From Mesorhizobium sp. L-2-11 (GTDB lineage: Bacteria; Pseudomonadota; Alphaproteobacteria; Rhizobiales; Rhizobiaceae): a stretch of DNA of 64,000 bases. Location of the stretch: assembly GCF_016756595.1 (NCBI RefSeq), contig NZ_AP023257.1, forward strand, positions 2,186,001 through 2,250,000, given 5' to 3'. Shown here in pieces: positions 11,515 through 20,541 of the stretch. The position numbers and the translations under genes are program-made. The stretch's first letter is position 1; the number at the start of each line of letters is the position of its first letter. The notes below the pieces were generated by a model. It worked only from the letters and a program-made list of their open reading frames with translations, was not told the origin of the DNA and searched no databases.

Positions 11515-12168
11515 CTACTTCCAGGTCCGGCGCCTCTCCATCTCGGCTTCGGACGGCTGTCGCTGGGCGAAGGATCCAGTCTTGATCTCACCGGCGCGTT
11601 CATAGCTCGCTATGATGACCCCGGTGGTCGATGCCTGTGAGCGGTTCAGCTTGAAAGCCGCCGGGATCGCGCCACTGCCAAACAGCCGCTTGCCCTTGCC
11701 CAGCACCAGCGGGAAGGTCAGCAGGCTGATCTCGTCGATCAGGTCGTTGGCGAGCAAGGTCTGGATCAGTTCGCTCGAACCCTGGATGAGCAGGTCGGGG
11801 CCGTGCTCCTGCTTGAGCTGGCGCAGTGTGGCCACGACGTCGTCGCCAAGCGATTGGCTGTTTTGCCACGACAGCGTGTCGGGCCGGTGGGTGGCCACAT
11901 ATTTGGTGACGGCGTTGAAACGGTCGGCGATCGGATCGTCTTTCTGGTACGGCCAATGCGCGGCGAAGATGTCGTAGGTCTTGCGGCCGAGGAGCAGCGC
12001 GAAGGGTTTTGCGAAGGTCTCACCAATAAAGGCGCCCGCGACGTCGTCCCAGTAATGGAACGTCCAGCCCCCGAATTCGAAGCCGCCGACCGGGTCTTCT
12101 TCCGGCCCACCGGGCGCCTGCATGACGCCGTCGAGGCTGACGAATGTCGCAGTGGTGATCTTCCTCAT
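11515..12168 (-). CDS. Dihydrofolate reductase-fold protein, RibD C-terminal type
   Basis: 217 aa, beginning RKITTATFVSLDGVMQAPGG, the hallmark of the RibD_C/YwjB/YyaP group. Further motifs are LLLGRKTYDIFAAHWP, the NADPH-binding stretch LLIQGSSELIQTLLANDLID and FPLVLGKGKRLFG. These stand-alone proteins are probable NADPH-dependent reductases; a role in folate or riboflavin synthesis is not established. The gene is transcribed alone. Confidence 0.88.
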   Translation of the reverse strand: MRKITTATFVSLDGVMQAPGGPEEDPVGGFEFGGWTFHYWDDVAGAFIGETFAKPFALLLGRKTYDIFAAHWPYQKDDPIADRFNAVTKYVATHRPDTLSWQNSQSLGDDVVATLRQLKQEHGPDLLIQGSSELIQTLLANDLIDEISLLTFPLVLGKGKRLFGSGAIPAAFKLNRSQASTTGVIIASYERAGEIKTGSFAQRQPSEAEMERRRTWK

Positions 12169-12568
12169 GGGATTCTCCCTTTTTTGTCATCCGAGCCGTT
12201 GCGGCCGGATTTCGGCCAAAGGACGTGCGAGCGGATGCCTGTCCGACAGGGTCGGAAAATTTCTGGGCTCCGGCGCATGTCGAGCGGCGAGCACGGGACG
12301 TGGCGTGCCTCACCGATGCCGGCCGCATGCGGAAGCGAGCCGTATTCGCCATCAGACGGTAGAAGCCTTCTGCGCTCGCTCGGCGTCAGCGCCGAAACGG
12401 CGCGTATCGATGCCGTCGAGCACCAGGTCAGCGCCGAGACGCTTGAAGCGTTTCATAAGGCGATGACGGGCGAAGTCTACTGCTATTTTGCCGACAGTCC
12501 TGCCGGAACCGCCGTGTTGCCGCTGCGTTTGAGATCGTGCCAGCAATTGGCGCGAGACCGAGGAGGAT
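12169..12568. other. Non-coding stretch with one weak open frame
   Basis: No convincing gene. A + strand frame from about 12350 to 12582 reads protein-like (ETARIDAVEHQVSAETLEAF, GEVYCYFADSPAG) but has no start or ribosome site and ends inside the next small gene. It could be the tail of a degraded gene. Confidence 0.3.
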
Positions 12569-12760
12569 ATGATGGGCGTTGAACAGGCACCGACAGCGAA
12601 GGGCAAGCAAGCGGCCAAGGGATTGAAGCAGTCTGCGGCGAAGGACGAACGCAAGACCGAAGCGGATACTGGACGCCCGCTCAAGAAGGGCGGGGCCCGC
12701 TTCGAGGAGCGCTCGAAAAGCTCGGACGGCAAGAGCGCCGGTACCAAGCAGAAGATCTGA
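12569..12760 (+). CDS. Small Lys/Ala-rich hypothetical protein
   Basis: 63 aa, strongly basic and hydrophilic (KGKQAAKGLKQSAAKDERK, GGARFEERSKSSDGKSAG), without hydrophobic segments and probably disordered. A strong GAGGAGG lies just before tandem ATGs at 12569 and 12572; spacing favours the second. I do not recognise a family; small basic proteins of this kind are common in Rhizobiales and may bind nucleic acid (inference). Confidence 0.55.
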   Translation: MMGVEQAPTAKGKQAAKGLKQSAAKDERKTEADTGRPLKKGGARFEERSKSSDGKSAGTKQKI

Positions 12761-12762
12761 GC

Positions 12763-12873
12763 GTGACCGACAAGTCCAAGACCAAAAAAGCGCCGCCAGG
12801 GCTCTCAGCCGCGGGGTCGTGCAGGGACCGATCCCCAGAGCCGGAGGGCCCCTTCACGCGAAAAATACTGTGA
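12763..12873 (+). CDS. Possible 36-aa basic ORF
   Basis: GTG at 12763 starts two bases after the preceding stop and gives VTDKSKTKKAPPGLSAAG up to TGA at 12871. It continues the Lys-rich character of the gene before it. There is no independent ribosome site, and the length gives little support. The rest of 12761-12963 shows nothing else. Confidence 0.2.
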   Translation: MTDKSKTKKAPPGLSAAGSCRDRSPEPEGPFTRKIL

Positions 12874-12963
12874 CTTGGCGCAACCATTGGGATAATTGTT
12901 TGTTGGGTCGGATCGGGCCATGAGATCGGCAAGATACCGATACGCGCACCCCGGGGAGTTGCC

Positions 12964-13887
12964 ATGCTCTGGAAAGGTCGTCGTCAAAGTGACAACGTCG
13001 AGGACCAACGCGGCCAGGGCGGCGGGTTCAACCTGCCGCGCGGCGGCCCCGGCCGTCTTCGCATCCCGATCGGCGGCCGCTCCGGCGGCGGAATGTCGCT
13101 GTCGACCATCATCATTCTCGTGGTTCTGTATTTCGGGCTGAAAGCCATCGGCATCGACCCGCTGCAGATCTTGGCCGGTGGCGGCTTGGGGCCGGGTGGC
13201 GGCGGTCAGATCACCGACAGTAGCGGGCAGGGCACCGGTGCGCCCGCCTCCGACGAGATGAAGCAATTCGTCTCGACGGTGCTGGCCGAGACCGAGGACA
13301 CCTGGACCGGCATTTTCCAGGCCGAGGGCCTGACCTACGAAGACCCCAAGCTGGTCTTGTTCAGCGGCCAAATCCGTTCGGCTTGCGGCTTCGCCTCTTC
13401 CGCGGCCGGCCCGTTTTACTGCCCCGGCGACCGCAAGGTCTATCTCGACACCACCTTCTTCCAGCAGCTCGACCAGCAATTCGGAGCTTCGGGCGATTTT
13501 GCCCAGGCCTATGTGATCGCGCATGAGGTCGGCCATCACGTGCAGAACCTCACCGGCATCCTGCCCAAGTTCAATCAGATGCGCCAGCAGATGGGCGAGG
13601 CCGAGGCCAACCACATGTCGGTGCAGGTCGAGCTCCAGGCGGACTGCTTCGCCGGCGTCTGGGCTCATTTCACCGGGCAGAAGGGCATTCTGGAACAGGG
13701 CGACATGGACGAGGCGCTGAACGCTGCCCAGCAGATCGGCGACGACACGATGCAGAAGAAGATGCAGGGCTATGTGGTGCCGGAAAGCTTCAACCATGGC
13801 ACCTCGCAGCAGCGTCAAACCTGGCTGGCGCGTGGCTACAAGAGCGGCAAGCTGTCGGATTGCGATACGTTCAACACCCCGATCTGA
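12964..13887 (+). CDS. ypfJ: Neutral zinc metallopeptidase, YpfJ family
   Basis: 307 aa. A basic Gly-rich N-terminus is followed by one membrane helix (MSLSTIIILVVLYFGL, about 44-60), a Gly-rich linker and a large domain with zinc motif HEVGHH at 187-192. SACGFASSAAGPFYCPGD and LQADCFAGVWA, the likely third-ligand region, complete the family signature. Homologues are inner-membrane-anchored predicted neutral zinc proteases of unknown substrate. GGGGAG precedes ATG 12964. Confidence 0.92.
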   Translation: MLWKGRRQSDNVEDQRGQGGGFNLPRGGPGRLRIPIGGRSGGGMSLSTIIILVVLYFGLKAIGIDPLQILAGGGLGPGGGGQITDSSGQGTGAPASDEMKQFVSTVLAETEDTWTGIFQAEGLTYEDPKLVLFSGQIRSACGFASSAAGPFYCPGDRKVYLDTTFFQQLDQQFGASGDFAQAYVIAHEVGHHVQNLTGILPKFNQMRQQMGEAEANHMSVQVELQADCFAGVWAHFTGQKGILEQGDMDEALNAAQQIGDDTMQKKMQGYVVPESFNHGTSQQRQTWLARGYKSGKLSDCDTFNTPI

Positions 13888-14067
13888 GGTATTTGGACTC
13901 TCGTTGAAATGGCGTTGAAAGCGGCGGCGATGCAGCCGCGCTCAGTCGACAGTTGATGTCAGGATGAAAATTCCTGGCCTGTTCCCTTATTGTTCTGTGT
14001 GGCTGACTCGCCTATAAAAGGCCCTTCCGCCTTCGGCTGCGAGGCGGCTCCAGGAGTCGATACCGTC

Positions 14068-15321
14068 ATGATCGAAGCCAAAACCGCCAGGCGGGGCCTT
14101 GCGCTTGTTTTCACCACGCTGCTGCTCGACATCACTGGCATCGGCATCATCATGCCGGTGCTGCCGGCCTATCTGCAGGAGCTGACCGGCGTCGGTGTCA
14201 GCGAAGCGGCGATCGAAGGCGGCTGGCTGTTCTTCGTCTATGCGGCCATGCAGTTCCTGTTCGCGCCGCTGGTCGGCAATCTCAGCGACCGCTTCGGACG
14301 CCGTCCGATCCTGCTGGCCTCGGTGCTGACCTTCGCCGTCGACAATCTGATCTGCGCGGTGGCCTGGTCCTATTGGGTCCTGTTCATCGGCCGGGTGCTG
14401 GCCGGCATTAGCGGCGCCAGCTATTCGACCGCATCCGCCTTTATCGCCGATGTCAGCACCGACGAGAACAGGGCGAAGAATTTCGGCCTGCTTGGCATCG
14501 CCTTCGGCGTCGGTTTCGTCATCGGCCCGGTGCTGGGCGGGTTGCTTGGCGAATTCGGGCCGCGCGTGCCGTTCTGGGGCGCGGCGGTGCTTGCTCTGAT
14601 CAACTTCATCGTCGGCTGGTTCTTCCTGCCGGAAACGCTCGAGCAGCATCACCGGCGCCGCTTCGAATGGCGCCGCGCCAATCCTCTCGGCGCCCTGAAG
14701 CAGATGCGCAATTACAAGGGGATCGGCTGGATCGGGCTGGTGTTCTTCCTGATGACGCTCGGTCACATGATGTACCCTGCCGTGTGGTCGTTCGTCGGCA
14801 GTTACCGCTACGGCTGGAGCGAGCAGCAGATCGGCTTCTCACTCGGCGTCTTCGGCCTTGGCGGGGCATTGGTGATGGGTTTTGTCCTGCCGCGCGTCAT
14901 CCCACGGCTCGGCGAATGGCGGACCGCCGCCATCGGCCTTGCTTTTACCGCGCTCGCCGCCTTCGGGTATGCCGCGGCGTGGAAGGGCTGGATGATCTAT
15001 GCGGTGATCGTGGCGACCTGTCTCGAAGCGCTGGCCGACCCGCCGCTGCGGAGCTTGGCGGCAGCCAAGGTGCCGCCCTCCGCGCAAGGCGAATTGCAAG
15101 GTGCGATGACCAGCGTGTTTTCGATCACCAGCATCATCACGCCGTTGCTTTATACGGGAATCTTCGCCTGGTTCACCGGGCCGAGCGCGCCGGTGACATT
15201 CGGCGGCGCGCCCTTCGTGCTCGGCGGCATTTTTCTTGCTTTGTCGCTGATCGCATTCGTGCTCAGGGTCGAAAGACCGGCGGCGGTGAAGGATGTCACG
15301 ACCGCGACGGTGCGAACCTGA
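14068..15321 (+). CDS. TetA-like MFS exporter, TCR/Tet family
   Basis: 417 aa from ATG 14068, preceded by AGGAG; the frame opens earlier but without a ribosome site. Twelve membrane helices are predicted. The DHA1 TetA-class start DITGIGIIMPVLPAYLQEL, the loop motif GNLSDRFGRRPIL and GRVLAGISGASYSTASAFIAD are all present. It resembles class A/G tetracycline exporters, but many environmental members do not confer resistance, so the substrate is open. Its stop lies one base from the carA stop on the other strand. Confidence 0.88.
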   Translation: MIEAKTARRGLALVFTTLLLDITGIGIIMPVLPAYLQELTGVGVSEAAIEGGWLFFVYAAMQFLFAPLVGNLSDRFGRRPILLASVLTFAVDNLICAVAWSYWVLFIGRVLAGISGASYSTASAFIADVSTDENRAKNFGLLGIAFGVGFVIGPVLGGLLGEFGPRVPFWGAAVLALINFIVGWFFLPETLEQHHRRRFEWRRANPLGALKQMRNYKGIGWIGLVFFLMTLGHMMYPAVWSFVGSYRYGWSEQQIGFSLGVFGLGGALVMGFVLPRVIPRLGEWRTAAIGLAFTALAAFGYAAAWKGWMIYAVIVATCLEALADPPLRSLAAAKVPPSAQGELQGAMTSVFSITSIITPLLYTGIFAWFTGPSAPVTFGGAPFVLGGIFLALSLIAFVLRVERPAAVKDVTTATVRT

Positions 15322-15322
15322 A

Positions 15323-16540
15323 TCAGGCGCGCTCCGCCAGTGCCAGCTCGCCGCGCTTTTCGCGGATGAGATTGACGAAGCGGCGGAACAGATAGTGCGA
15401 ATCCTGCGGGCCGGGCGAGGCCTCGGGATGGTGCTGGACCGAGAACACAGGCCTGCCGGTCAGCGTGATGCCGCAGTTCGAGCCGTCGAACAGCGAGACA
15501 TGGGTTTCTTCGACGCCGCTCGGCAATGAGTCGGCATCGACGGCAAAGCCGTGATTCATCGAGACGATCTCGACCTTGCCGGTGGTGTGATCCTTGACCG
15601 GATGATTGGCGCCGTGATGGCCCTGATGCATTTTGGCGGTCTTGCCGCCCAGCGCCAGCGCCAGCATCTGGTGGCCGAGGCAGATGCCGAAGACCGGGAT
15701 GTCGGTCTTCAGCAGGTCCTGGATGACCGGAACGGCATAGTTGCCAGTGGCTTCCGGGTCGCCGGGACCGTTGGAGAGAAAGATGCCGTCGGGCCGCATG
15801 GCGAGGATCTCCTCGGCGCCGGTGTTGGCCGGCACCACGGTGACCTTGGCGCCCAGGCCGGCAAGCAGCCGCAGTATGTTGCGCTTGACGCCGTAGTCGA
15901 TGGCGACGACATGCATGGACGGATCGGTCTGTTCGCCAAAGCCCTCGTCCCAGACCCAGGGCGTCTCGCGCCAGACCGAGGACTGGCCGGAAGTGACGTC
16001 CTTGGCCAGGTCAAGCCCGATCAGGCCGGACCAGGCGGCGGCGCGGCGCTTCAGCTCGTCGATGTCGAAAATGCCATCGGGGGCGTGCGCGATGACGGCG
16101 TTGGGCATGCCCTTTTCGCGGATCAGCGCGGTCAGCGCGCGGGTGTCGATGCCCGCAAGCGCGACGATGCCACGTTTCTTCAGCCATTGGTCAAGACCAG
16201 AAGCGGCGCGATAGCTGGACGGATTGGTGACGTCGGCCTTGAACACTGCGCCGACTGCGCCGGCGCGGGCAACCGGGTTGAGATCCTCGATGTCCTCGTC
16301 ATTGGTGCCGATATTGCCGATATGCGGAAAGGTGAAGGTGACGATCTGGCCGGCATAGGACGGGTCGGTGAGGATCTCCTGATAGCCTGTCAGCGCGGTG
16401 TTGAAGCAGACTTCGGCGACGGCGGAGCCGGTGGCGCCAAGGCCGCGGCCCTCGATGACGGTGCCGTCGGCCAGCACCAGCAAAGCGGTCGGCTTCTCGG
16501 TGGCCCAGGGCGGGGTCGACGCGGCGGTCATCGTTGCCAT
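15323..16540 (-). CDS. carA: Carbamoyl-phosphate synthase small subunit
   Basis: 405 aa. This is the glutaminase subunit that releases ammonia from glutamine for CarB. The N-terminal CPSase domain (GRGLGATGSAVAEVCFNTAL, LTDPSYAGQIVTFTFPHIGN) is followed by a class I amidotransferase domain with nucleophile Cys in FGICLGHQM and catalytic His/Glu in QHHPEASPGP. Start ATG at 16540. It is divergent from yqeY across a 277-bp gap with no other gene. The paired subunit gene carB lies at 3782-7279. Confidence 0.97.
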   Translation of the reverse strand: MATMTAASTPPWATEKPTALLVLADGTVIEGRGLGATGSAVAEVCFNTALTGYQEILTDPSYAGQIVTFTFPHIGNIGTNDEDIEDLNPVARAGAVGAVFKADVTNPSSYRAASGLDQWLKKRGIVALAGIDTRALTALIREKGMPNAVIAHAPDGIFDIDELKRRAAAWSGLIGLDLAKDVTSGQSSVWRETPWVWDEGFGEQTDPSMHVVAIDYGVKRNILRLLAGLGAKVTVVPANTGAEEILAMRPDGIFLSNGPGDPEATGNYAVPVIQDLLKTDIPVFGICLGHQMLALALGGKTAKMHQGHHGANHPVKDHTTGKVEIVSMNHGFAVDADSLPSGVEETHVSLFDGSNCGITLTGRPVFSVQHHPEASPGPQDSHYLFRRFVNLIREKRGELALAERA

Positions 16541-16817
16541 GGCGGCACTCCTAAAAGGCTGCGCCCTTCAATCGGTCCGGCGAACCATTCTGCGCAGCAA
16601 ACCGCGCGCAGCGGCGATCTCGCAGCCAGCGCGCGCAACAAAAATTCAGTTCATGCAAGGCCCAGTACATAGGGGAAGGCGCCATAGCGGTCAATAATGC
16701 GACGCCCGCAGGCGCGATTTATTTCGTCGAGCAATATCAGCGGTTTGCCGGGCGCGTCGAATTTGCCTTGGGCATTCGGCACGGCTATTGTCCGTCGCAT
16801 TCGAAGGAGAAAGCATC

Positions 16818-17267
16818 ATGCGCGGCAAAATCGCCGAATCCCTGAAGAGCGCGATGAAGGCGCAGGACAAGCGTCGGCTGCCGACATTGCGGCTGATCCA
16901 GGCGGCCATTCACGACCGCGACATCGTCAATCGCGGCGCCGGCAAGGAGCCGGCCAGCGACGACGAGATCCTGCAGATCCTGGCCAAAATGGTGAAGCAG
17001 CGCGAAGAGTCGGCCAAGGCTTTCGACGACGGCAAACGGCCAGAGCTTGCCGCGCAGGAGCGCGACGAGATGGCCATCATCCGCGATTTCCTGCCGACGC
17101 AACTGGGCCAGGCCGAGACCGAAACGGCGATCCGCGCCGCCATCGCCGAGACCGGCGCCAGCGGCGTCAAGGACATGGGCAAGGTTATGGCCGTGCTCAA
17201 GGAGAAATACGCGGGCCAGATGGATTTCTCCAAGGCGAGCGGCATCGTCAAGGGACTGCTGCAGTAG
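16818..17267 (+). CDS. GatB/YqeY domain protein
   Basis: 149 aa from ATG 16818, with AAGGAG eight bases ahead; the frame opens 30 bases earlier. The sequence MRGKIAESLKSAMKAQDKRR and LRLIQAAIHDRDI opens the all-helical YqeY domain, and DFSKASGIVKGLLQ closes it. The domain matches the tRNA-binding tail of GatB and is thought to act on aminoacyl-tRNA, but the stand-alone function is unsettled. In many Rhizobiales this gene lies between carA and dnaG; here about 6.9 kb separates it from dnaG. Confidence 0.93.
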   Translation: MRGKIAESLKSAMKAQDKRRLPTLRLIQAAIHDRDIVNRGAGKEPASDDEILQILAKMVKQREESAKAFDDGKRPELAAQERDEMAIIRDFLPTQLGQAETETAIRAAIAETGASGVKDMGKVMAVLKEKYAGQMDFSKASGIVKGLLQ

Positions 17268-17377
17268 GATTTGCCGCTGCAGCGATACTCAAAAAAAAGC
17301 CTCGAAAGAGGCGAGCGCGAGGCGCCAGCCCGGCCGGATGATCCTCAAGCGTTCTTTGGTTTCCGAGAGCGAGCAGC

Positions 17378-17777
17378 TCACACCGACAGGTTCAGTGCCA
17401 CGGCGGCGCGAATGAGCGCCTTCAACGCCTCGTCATCGATCTGGTCGCCCTCATGGATGTCGATGGCGCGCCTGGTGTTGCCTTCGAGGCTGGAGTTGAA
17501 GAGGCCAGAAAGGGTCCTCCAGCGAGGCGCCCTTGGCGAAGGTCATTTTCACCACATTCTTGTACGTCTCACCGGTGCAGATAATTCCAGCGTGTTCCCA
17601 CACCGGAACCCCTCTCCACTTCCACTCCTCGACCACTTCGGGATCGGCCTGCTTGATGAGGGTTCGGACCCGAGCGAGCATCTCGCCCCGCCAGTCGCCC
17701 AACTCGTTGATTCTCGCATCTATCGACTGAGAGGGAGTGCCTCCTCCTGCTCCTTCCTTCGAGCCGCTCTTCTTCAT
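17378..17777 (-). pseudogene. DUF1801 gene broken by a one-base insertion
   Basis: From ATG 17777 the frame reads INELGDWRGEMLARVRTLIK, EEWKWRGVPVWEHAG and KMTFAKGASLEDP, typical of DUF1801. It then leaves frame. Removing one T from the TTT run near 17509-17512 restores GLFNSSLEGNTRRAIDIHEG and a normal end at 17378. The 400-nt length is one more than a multiple of three. The family has an unknown, possibly iron- or nucleotide-related role. The shift may be a real lesion or a base-calling error in a short run. Confidence 0.8.
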
Positions 17778-17933
17778 GGCTGTTGTCGTTTGGTCATGCT
17801 TGGTCCCAGTGGCTTTGTGCACGTCGGCGTCTGGCGTCTCACGACGGCTTCGATACGATGAGCCGTTTGCCGTTCCGGCGCGGGCAACAAACTCTCGACG
17901 TCGACGAGGAACCTTCGTCGCTCCAGACCCGTT

Positions 17934-18860
17934 TTGCAACCAGGATCATACGAAAAATGGAGCTTCGATTTGGCGGCGCGTTTGTTGAACATTTTCGGCG
18001 CCGCCACCAGCGCCGGCGCCTATTCGCCAGGGCAGGAACAAGCCCCCGCGGCGTTTCGGCGGCATGGGCTCGCAGAGGCGCTCGCCAGCCGAGGCAGAAC
18101 CATCAGGGATCATGGCGATGTTGCATCGTTCCGCTGGCGGCCGGATCCTTCGCGGCCGCAGGCCATGAACCTGGAGGCCGTGCGCGGGGCCTGTGACTTG
18201 GTCGCAAGCCATGTGGCGACGGCGATTTCAGCGCAGGAGGACGTGCTTGTTTTGGGCGGCGACTGTACTGTGGAACTGGGAACGGTCGCTGGAGCGAACG
18301 CGGCCGGAGCGCGGATCGGACTCGTCTACATGGACTTCGACGCCGATCTCAACACACCTGACACGAGCGACGGCGCCTTGGACTGGACTGGTGTCGCTCA
18401 TCTGCTCGACATCCCGGGATGCGAGCCTTCGCTCGCCGGCCTCGGCCCAACGCATCCGATGCTCGTGCCTCAGCAACTCCTCTATTTCGGCGTCGAGAAC
18501 ATCACTCCGCCCGAAGCCACCGCCATCAGGGATAATGCGATCAAGGTCATATCGCGTGAGGAAGCTTTGAGTGATATCGAGGCGGCGGCGACGCGCGCGA
18601 CCGAATGGGCGGCGCGGTTTGACTGCGTGCTTATTCACTTCGATGTCGATGTGCTCTCCTTTATCGATTTTCCGATTGCTGAGAATGTGCGCCGTTGCGA
18701 CGGTCTCAAACTGGAGCAGGCCGCCTTCGTGCTAAAGCAGTTGACCGCCCTGATGCAATGGCGCGGCCTGACCGTCACAGAAGTTAATCCGGCCCATGCG
18801 CCAGACGAGCCCGCCGCGTTTGCCCGCTTGAATGAGGTGCTTGCAGACGCCCTTGGCTGA
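17934..18860 (+). CDS. Arginase/agmatinase-fold hydrolase
   Basis: 308 aa with the ureohydrolase metal motifs in order: VLGGDCTVELG, YMDFDADLNTP and IHFDVDVLSFIDFP, giving the Asp/His set for two Mn ions, although the usual GGDH is GGDC here. Such enzymes cleave guanidinium or formimino groups from arginine, agmatine or formiminoglutamate. The substrate cannot be assigned, and the GGDC variant groups with the divergent arginases of bacteria. The TTG start at 17934 is uncertain because no good ATG is near. Confidence 0.82.
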   Translation: MQPGSYEKWSFDLAARLLNIFGAATSAGAYSPGQEQAPAAFRRHGLAEALASRGRTIRDHGDVASFRWRPDPSRPQAMNLEAVRGACDLVASHVATAISAQEDVLVLGGDCTVELGTVAGANAAGARIGLVYMDFDADLNTPDTSDGALDWTGVAHLLDIPGCEPSLAGLGPTHPMLVPQQLLYFGVENITPPEATAIRDNAIKVISREEALSDIEAAATRATEWAARFDCVLIHFDVDVLSFIDFPIAENVRRCDGLKLEQAAFVLKQLTALMQWRGLTVTEVNPAHAPDEPAAFARLNEVLADALG

Positions 18861-18873
18861 TCCAAGATGCATC

Positions 18874-19377
18874 TCACAGTCGTTCGCCTGGCAATTGGCT
18901 GGCCTGCTTCACCCAGGCGGTGAACTGAGCTTCGTCGAGCTGGTCCTCATAAATGTCGAGGTAGCGCACGTCCTTGTGCTTGGACTGGCCGGGAGGAACA
19001 GGACGCAGTGAAGTGCCCCGGAAGAACGTCACTTTGACGTAGCGGGTGAAGACGTGGAACGACAGGAACCAGCCCTGGCCCTGGATGCCGTAAAACGGCG
19101 AGTTCCATTTGACGGCCTTGTGCACGCCGGGGACGGTGCGCATGATGATTGCGTCGAGGCGGCGCCCGACATCGCTTTTCCAGCCCGGCATGGCCGCGAT
19201 GTAGGCCTGCACTGGGGCGTCACCTTCGGCCTTGGCGATCTGGGGGTTGCCGCCTGCCAGGAGTGCCGGCTTCGCTTTCTTGCCGGACTGCGGCTTCGGC
19301 GTCGCCTTGCGCGGTTTGGTTGTTGTGACCCGCTCGGCGGCGACCTTCGCCGACTTCTCAGACCTGTGCTCGGCCAT
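18874..19377 (-). CDS. DUF1801 protein with Lys-rich N-terminal tail
   Basis: 167 aa from ATG 19377, preceded by GGAG. Residues 1-50 are basic and low-complexity (KPRKATPKPQSGKKAKPA). The rest is a DUF1801/YdhG-like domain: VQAYIAAMPGWKSDVGRRLD, VKWNSPFYGIQGQGWFLSFH, VKVTFFRGTSLRPVPPG. The function is unknown. It is convergent with the arginase-fold gene (13-bp gap). Together with the broken copy at 17378 it makes two DUF1801 genes within 2 kb. Confidence 0.85.
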   Translation of the reverse strand: MAEHRSEKSAKVAAERVTTTKPRKATPKPQSGKKAKPALLAGGNPQIAKAEGDAPVQAYIAAMPGWKSDVGRRLDAIIMRTVPGVHKAVKWNSPFYGIQGQGWFLSFHVFTRYVKVTFFRGTSLRPVPPGQSKHKDVRYLDIYEDQLDEAQFTAWVKQASQLPGERL

Positions 19378-19486
19378 TGTGTTCACTCCAAAACAGGTGG
19401 ACCCAATCGAAGACATTTGATTTTAGAAAGCCGCCCCTGAAGATCAACTTCGGAGATATGAGGGCGGCAGCGGAGCGATCTTCCCC

Positions 19487-20044
19487 ATGGTCGAACTCGT
19501 CAAACCGGCGCTTGAACATCTGCCGTCGTACAAGGCCGCCCTCGAGCGCGGCTGGTCGCCGGACAATGTGCGGCTGATGGAGGCGACGCGCGAGCAGCTT
19601 GCGGCCATCGACAACGACCCAACGGCCTTCCTCGCCGATCTCGACGACCCCGATGCCAAGGGTGGTCCGATCACATTGCCCGATGGGACGAAAGTGCCGC
19701 GCCTGCCGGGATTCCGGCGCTGGATCTGGGACGGCGAAGTCGCCGGATCGATCGGCCTTCGCTGGCAACGCGGCACCGCCGAGCTGCCGCCACATGTGCT
19801 CGGCCACATCGGCTATGCCGTAGTGCCATGGAAGCGGCGGCGCGGCTATGCGACAGAGGCAGTGAGGCTGATGCTCGGTGAGGCGAGGGCGCTCGGACTG
19901 CCCTTCGTCGAGATCACTGCCAAGCCGGGTAATCTCGCCTCGCGGAAGGTGGTCCTGGCCAATGGCGGACGGCTCGTCGGGCGATTCTTCGAGGATGCTG
20001 CCTATGGCGGCGCCGAAAGCCTGCGCTATCGCATCGACCTGTAG
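19487..20044 (+). CDS. GNAT-family N-acetyltransferase
   Basis: 185 aa. The acetyl-CoA-binding signature appears as VLGHIGYAVVPWKRRRGYATEAV (positions about 104-126), where RRRGYAT is motif A, followed by LPFVEITAKPGNLASRKVV. The segment before it (WIWDGEVAGSIGLRW) supplies the beta strands. The enzyme should transfer an acetyl group to an unknown amine. The start ATG at 19487 follows gatcttccc with only a weak ribosome site. Confidence 0.88.
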   Translation: MVELVKPALEHLPSYKAALERGWSPDNVRLMEATREQLAAIDNDPTAFLADLDDPDAKGGPITLPDGTKVPRLPGFRRWIWDGEVAGSIGLRWQRGTAELPPHVLGHIGYAVVPWKRRRGYATEAVRLMLGEARALGLPFVEITAKPGNLASRKVVLANGGRLVGRFFEDAAYGGAESLRYRIDL

Positions 20045-20261
20045 CGGCTGCCGATTATTCGGCAGCCAGCGCGGCATCGCGTTTCGGCCCAGATATGCGA
20101 GGCAAGCGCGACCGCCACGGCGACCAGCATGGCCATTTCGCCAACCACCGGCAGACTTCGATAGCCATAACCGGCATTGAGCATGGCTCGACGCCGCTCT
20201 AGGTTTTCTTGATCGGTTCAGCCATGCTCCGGCCGCACAAGGCCAGTATGAGAAATCCGGG
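20045..20261 (-). other. Gap with a possible membrane-protein remnant
   Basis: On the minus strand an ATG near 20186 opens MLNAGYGYRSLPVVGEMAML and a hydrophobic stretch, then goes out of phase with an ending GPKRDAALAAE and a stop near 20054. It looks like the C-terminal stub of a lost membrane protein with a frameshift. There is no ribosome site and I would not call a gene. Confidence 0.3.
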
Positions 20262-20474
20262 CTAGATGGCCGTCGTCTTCCTCCCGTAGGGGATTTTCAA
20301 CCACGCCCGCTCGTGAAAATAGTAGAGCAGCGACTTGGTGATGACCTCGGTCACTCCGATGGCCGCAGCGAGCTTGATGCTGCCTGTCACGATAAGCGAA
20401 ATGATTATCGTGTCGACCGTGCCGGTGACGCGCCAGGAAAGCGCCTTGGCGAAACTGCGCGAATGGGTATCCAT
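20262..20474 (-). CDS. DUF2061 small membrane protein
   Basis: 70 aa. SRSFAKALSWRVTGTVDTII is the DUF2061 signature, followed by LAAAIGVTEVITKSLLYYFHERAW. Two membrane segments are predicted. Members are small integral proteins of unknown function, sometimes fused to adenylylsulfate kinase or near sulfur genes; no such link is visible here. GGAGG lies ahead of ATG 20474. An IS630 element begins 55 bp upstream of its start. Confidence 0.9.
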   Translation of the reverse strand: MDTHSRSFAKALSWRVTGTVDTIIISLIVTGSIKLAAAIGVTEVITKSLLYYFHERAWLKIPYGRKTTAI

Positions 20475-20541
20475 CGACTTTCCTCCCGGCGGATTTTAAG
20501 CGAAGACGGTTGGCTGAAAAATGCTCTAGAGCGGGATGAGA

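Noticed and set aside
17451..17939. 162-aa frame taken at face value as an intact gene
   Set aside because: Its last residues (FWPLQLQPRRQ) do not fit the family; a one-base shift restores the normal DUF1801 ending.
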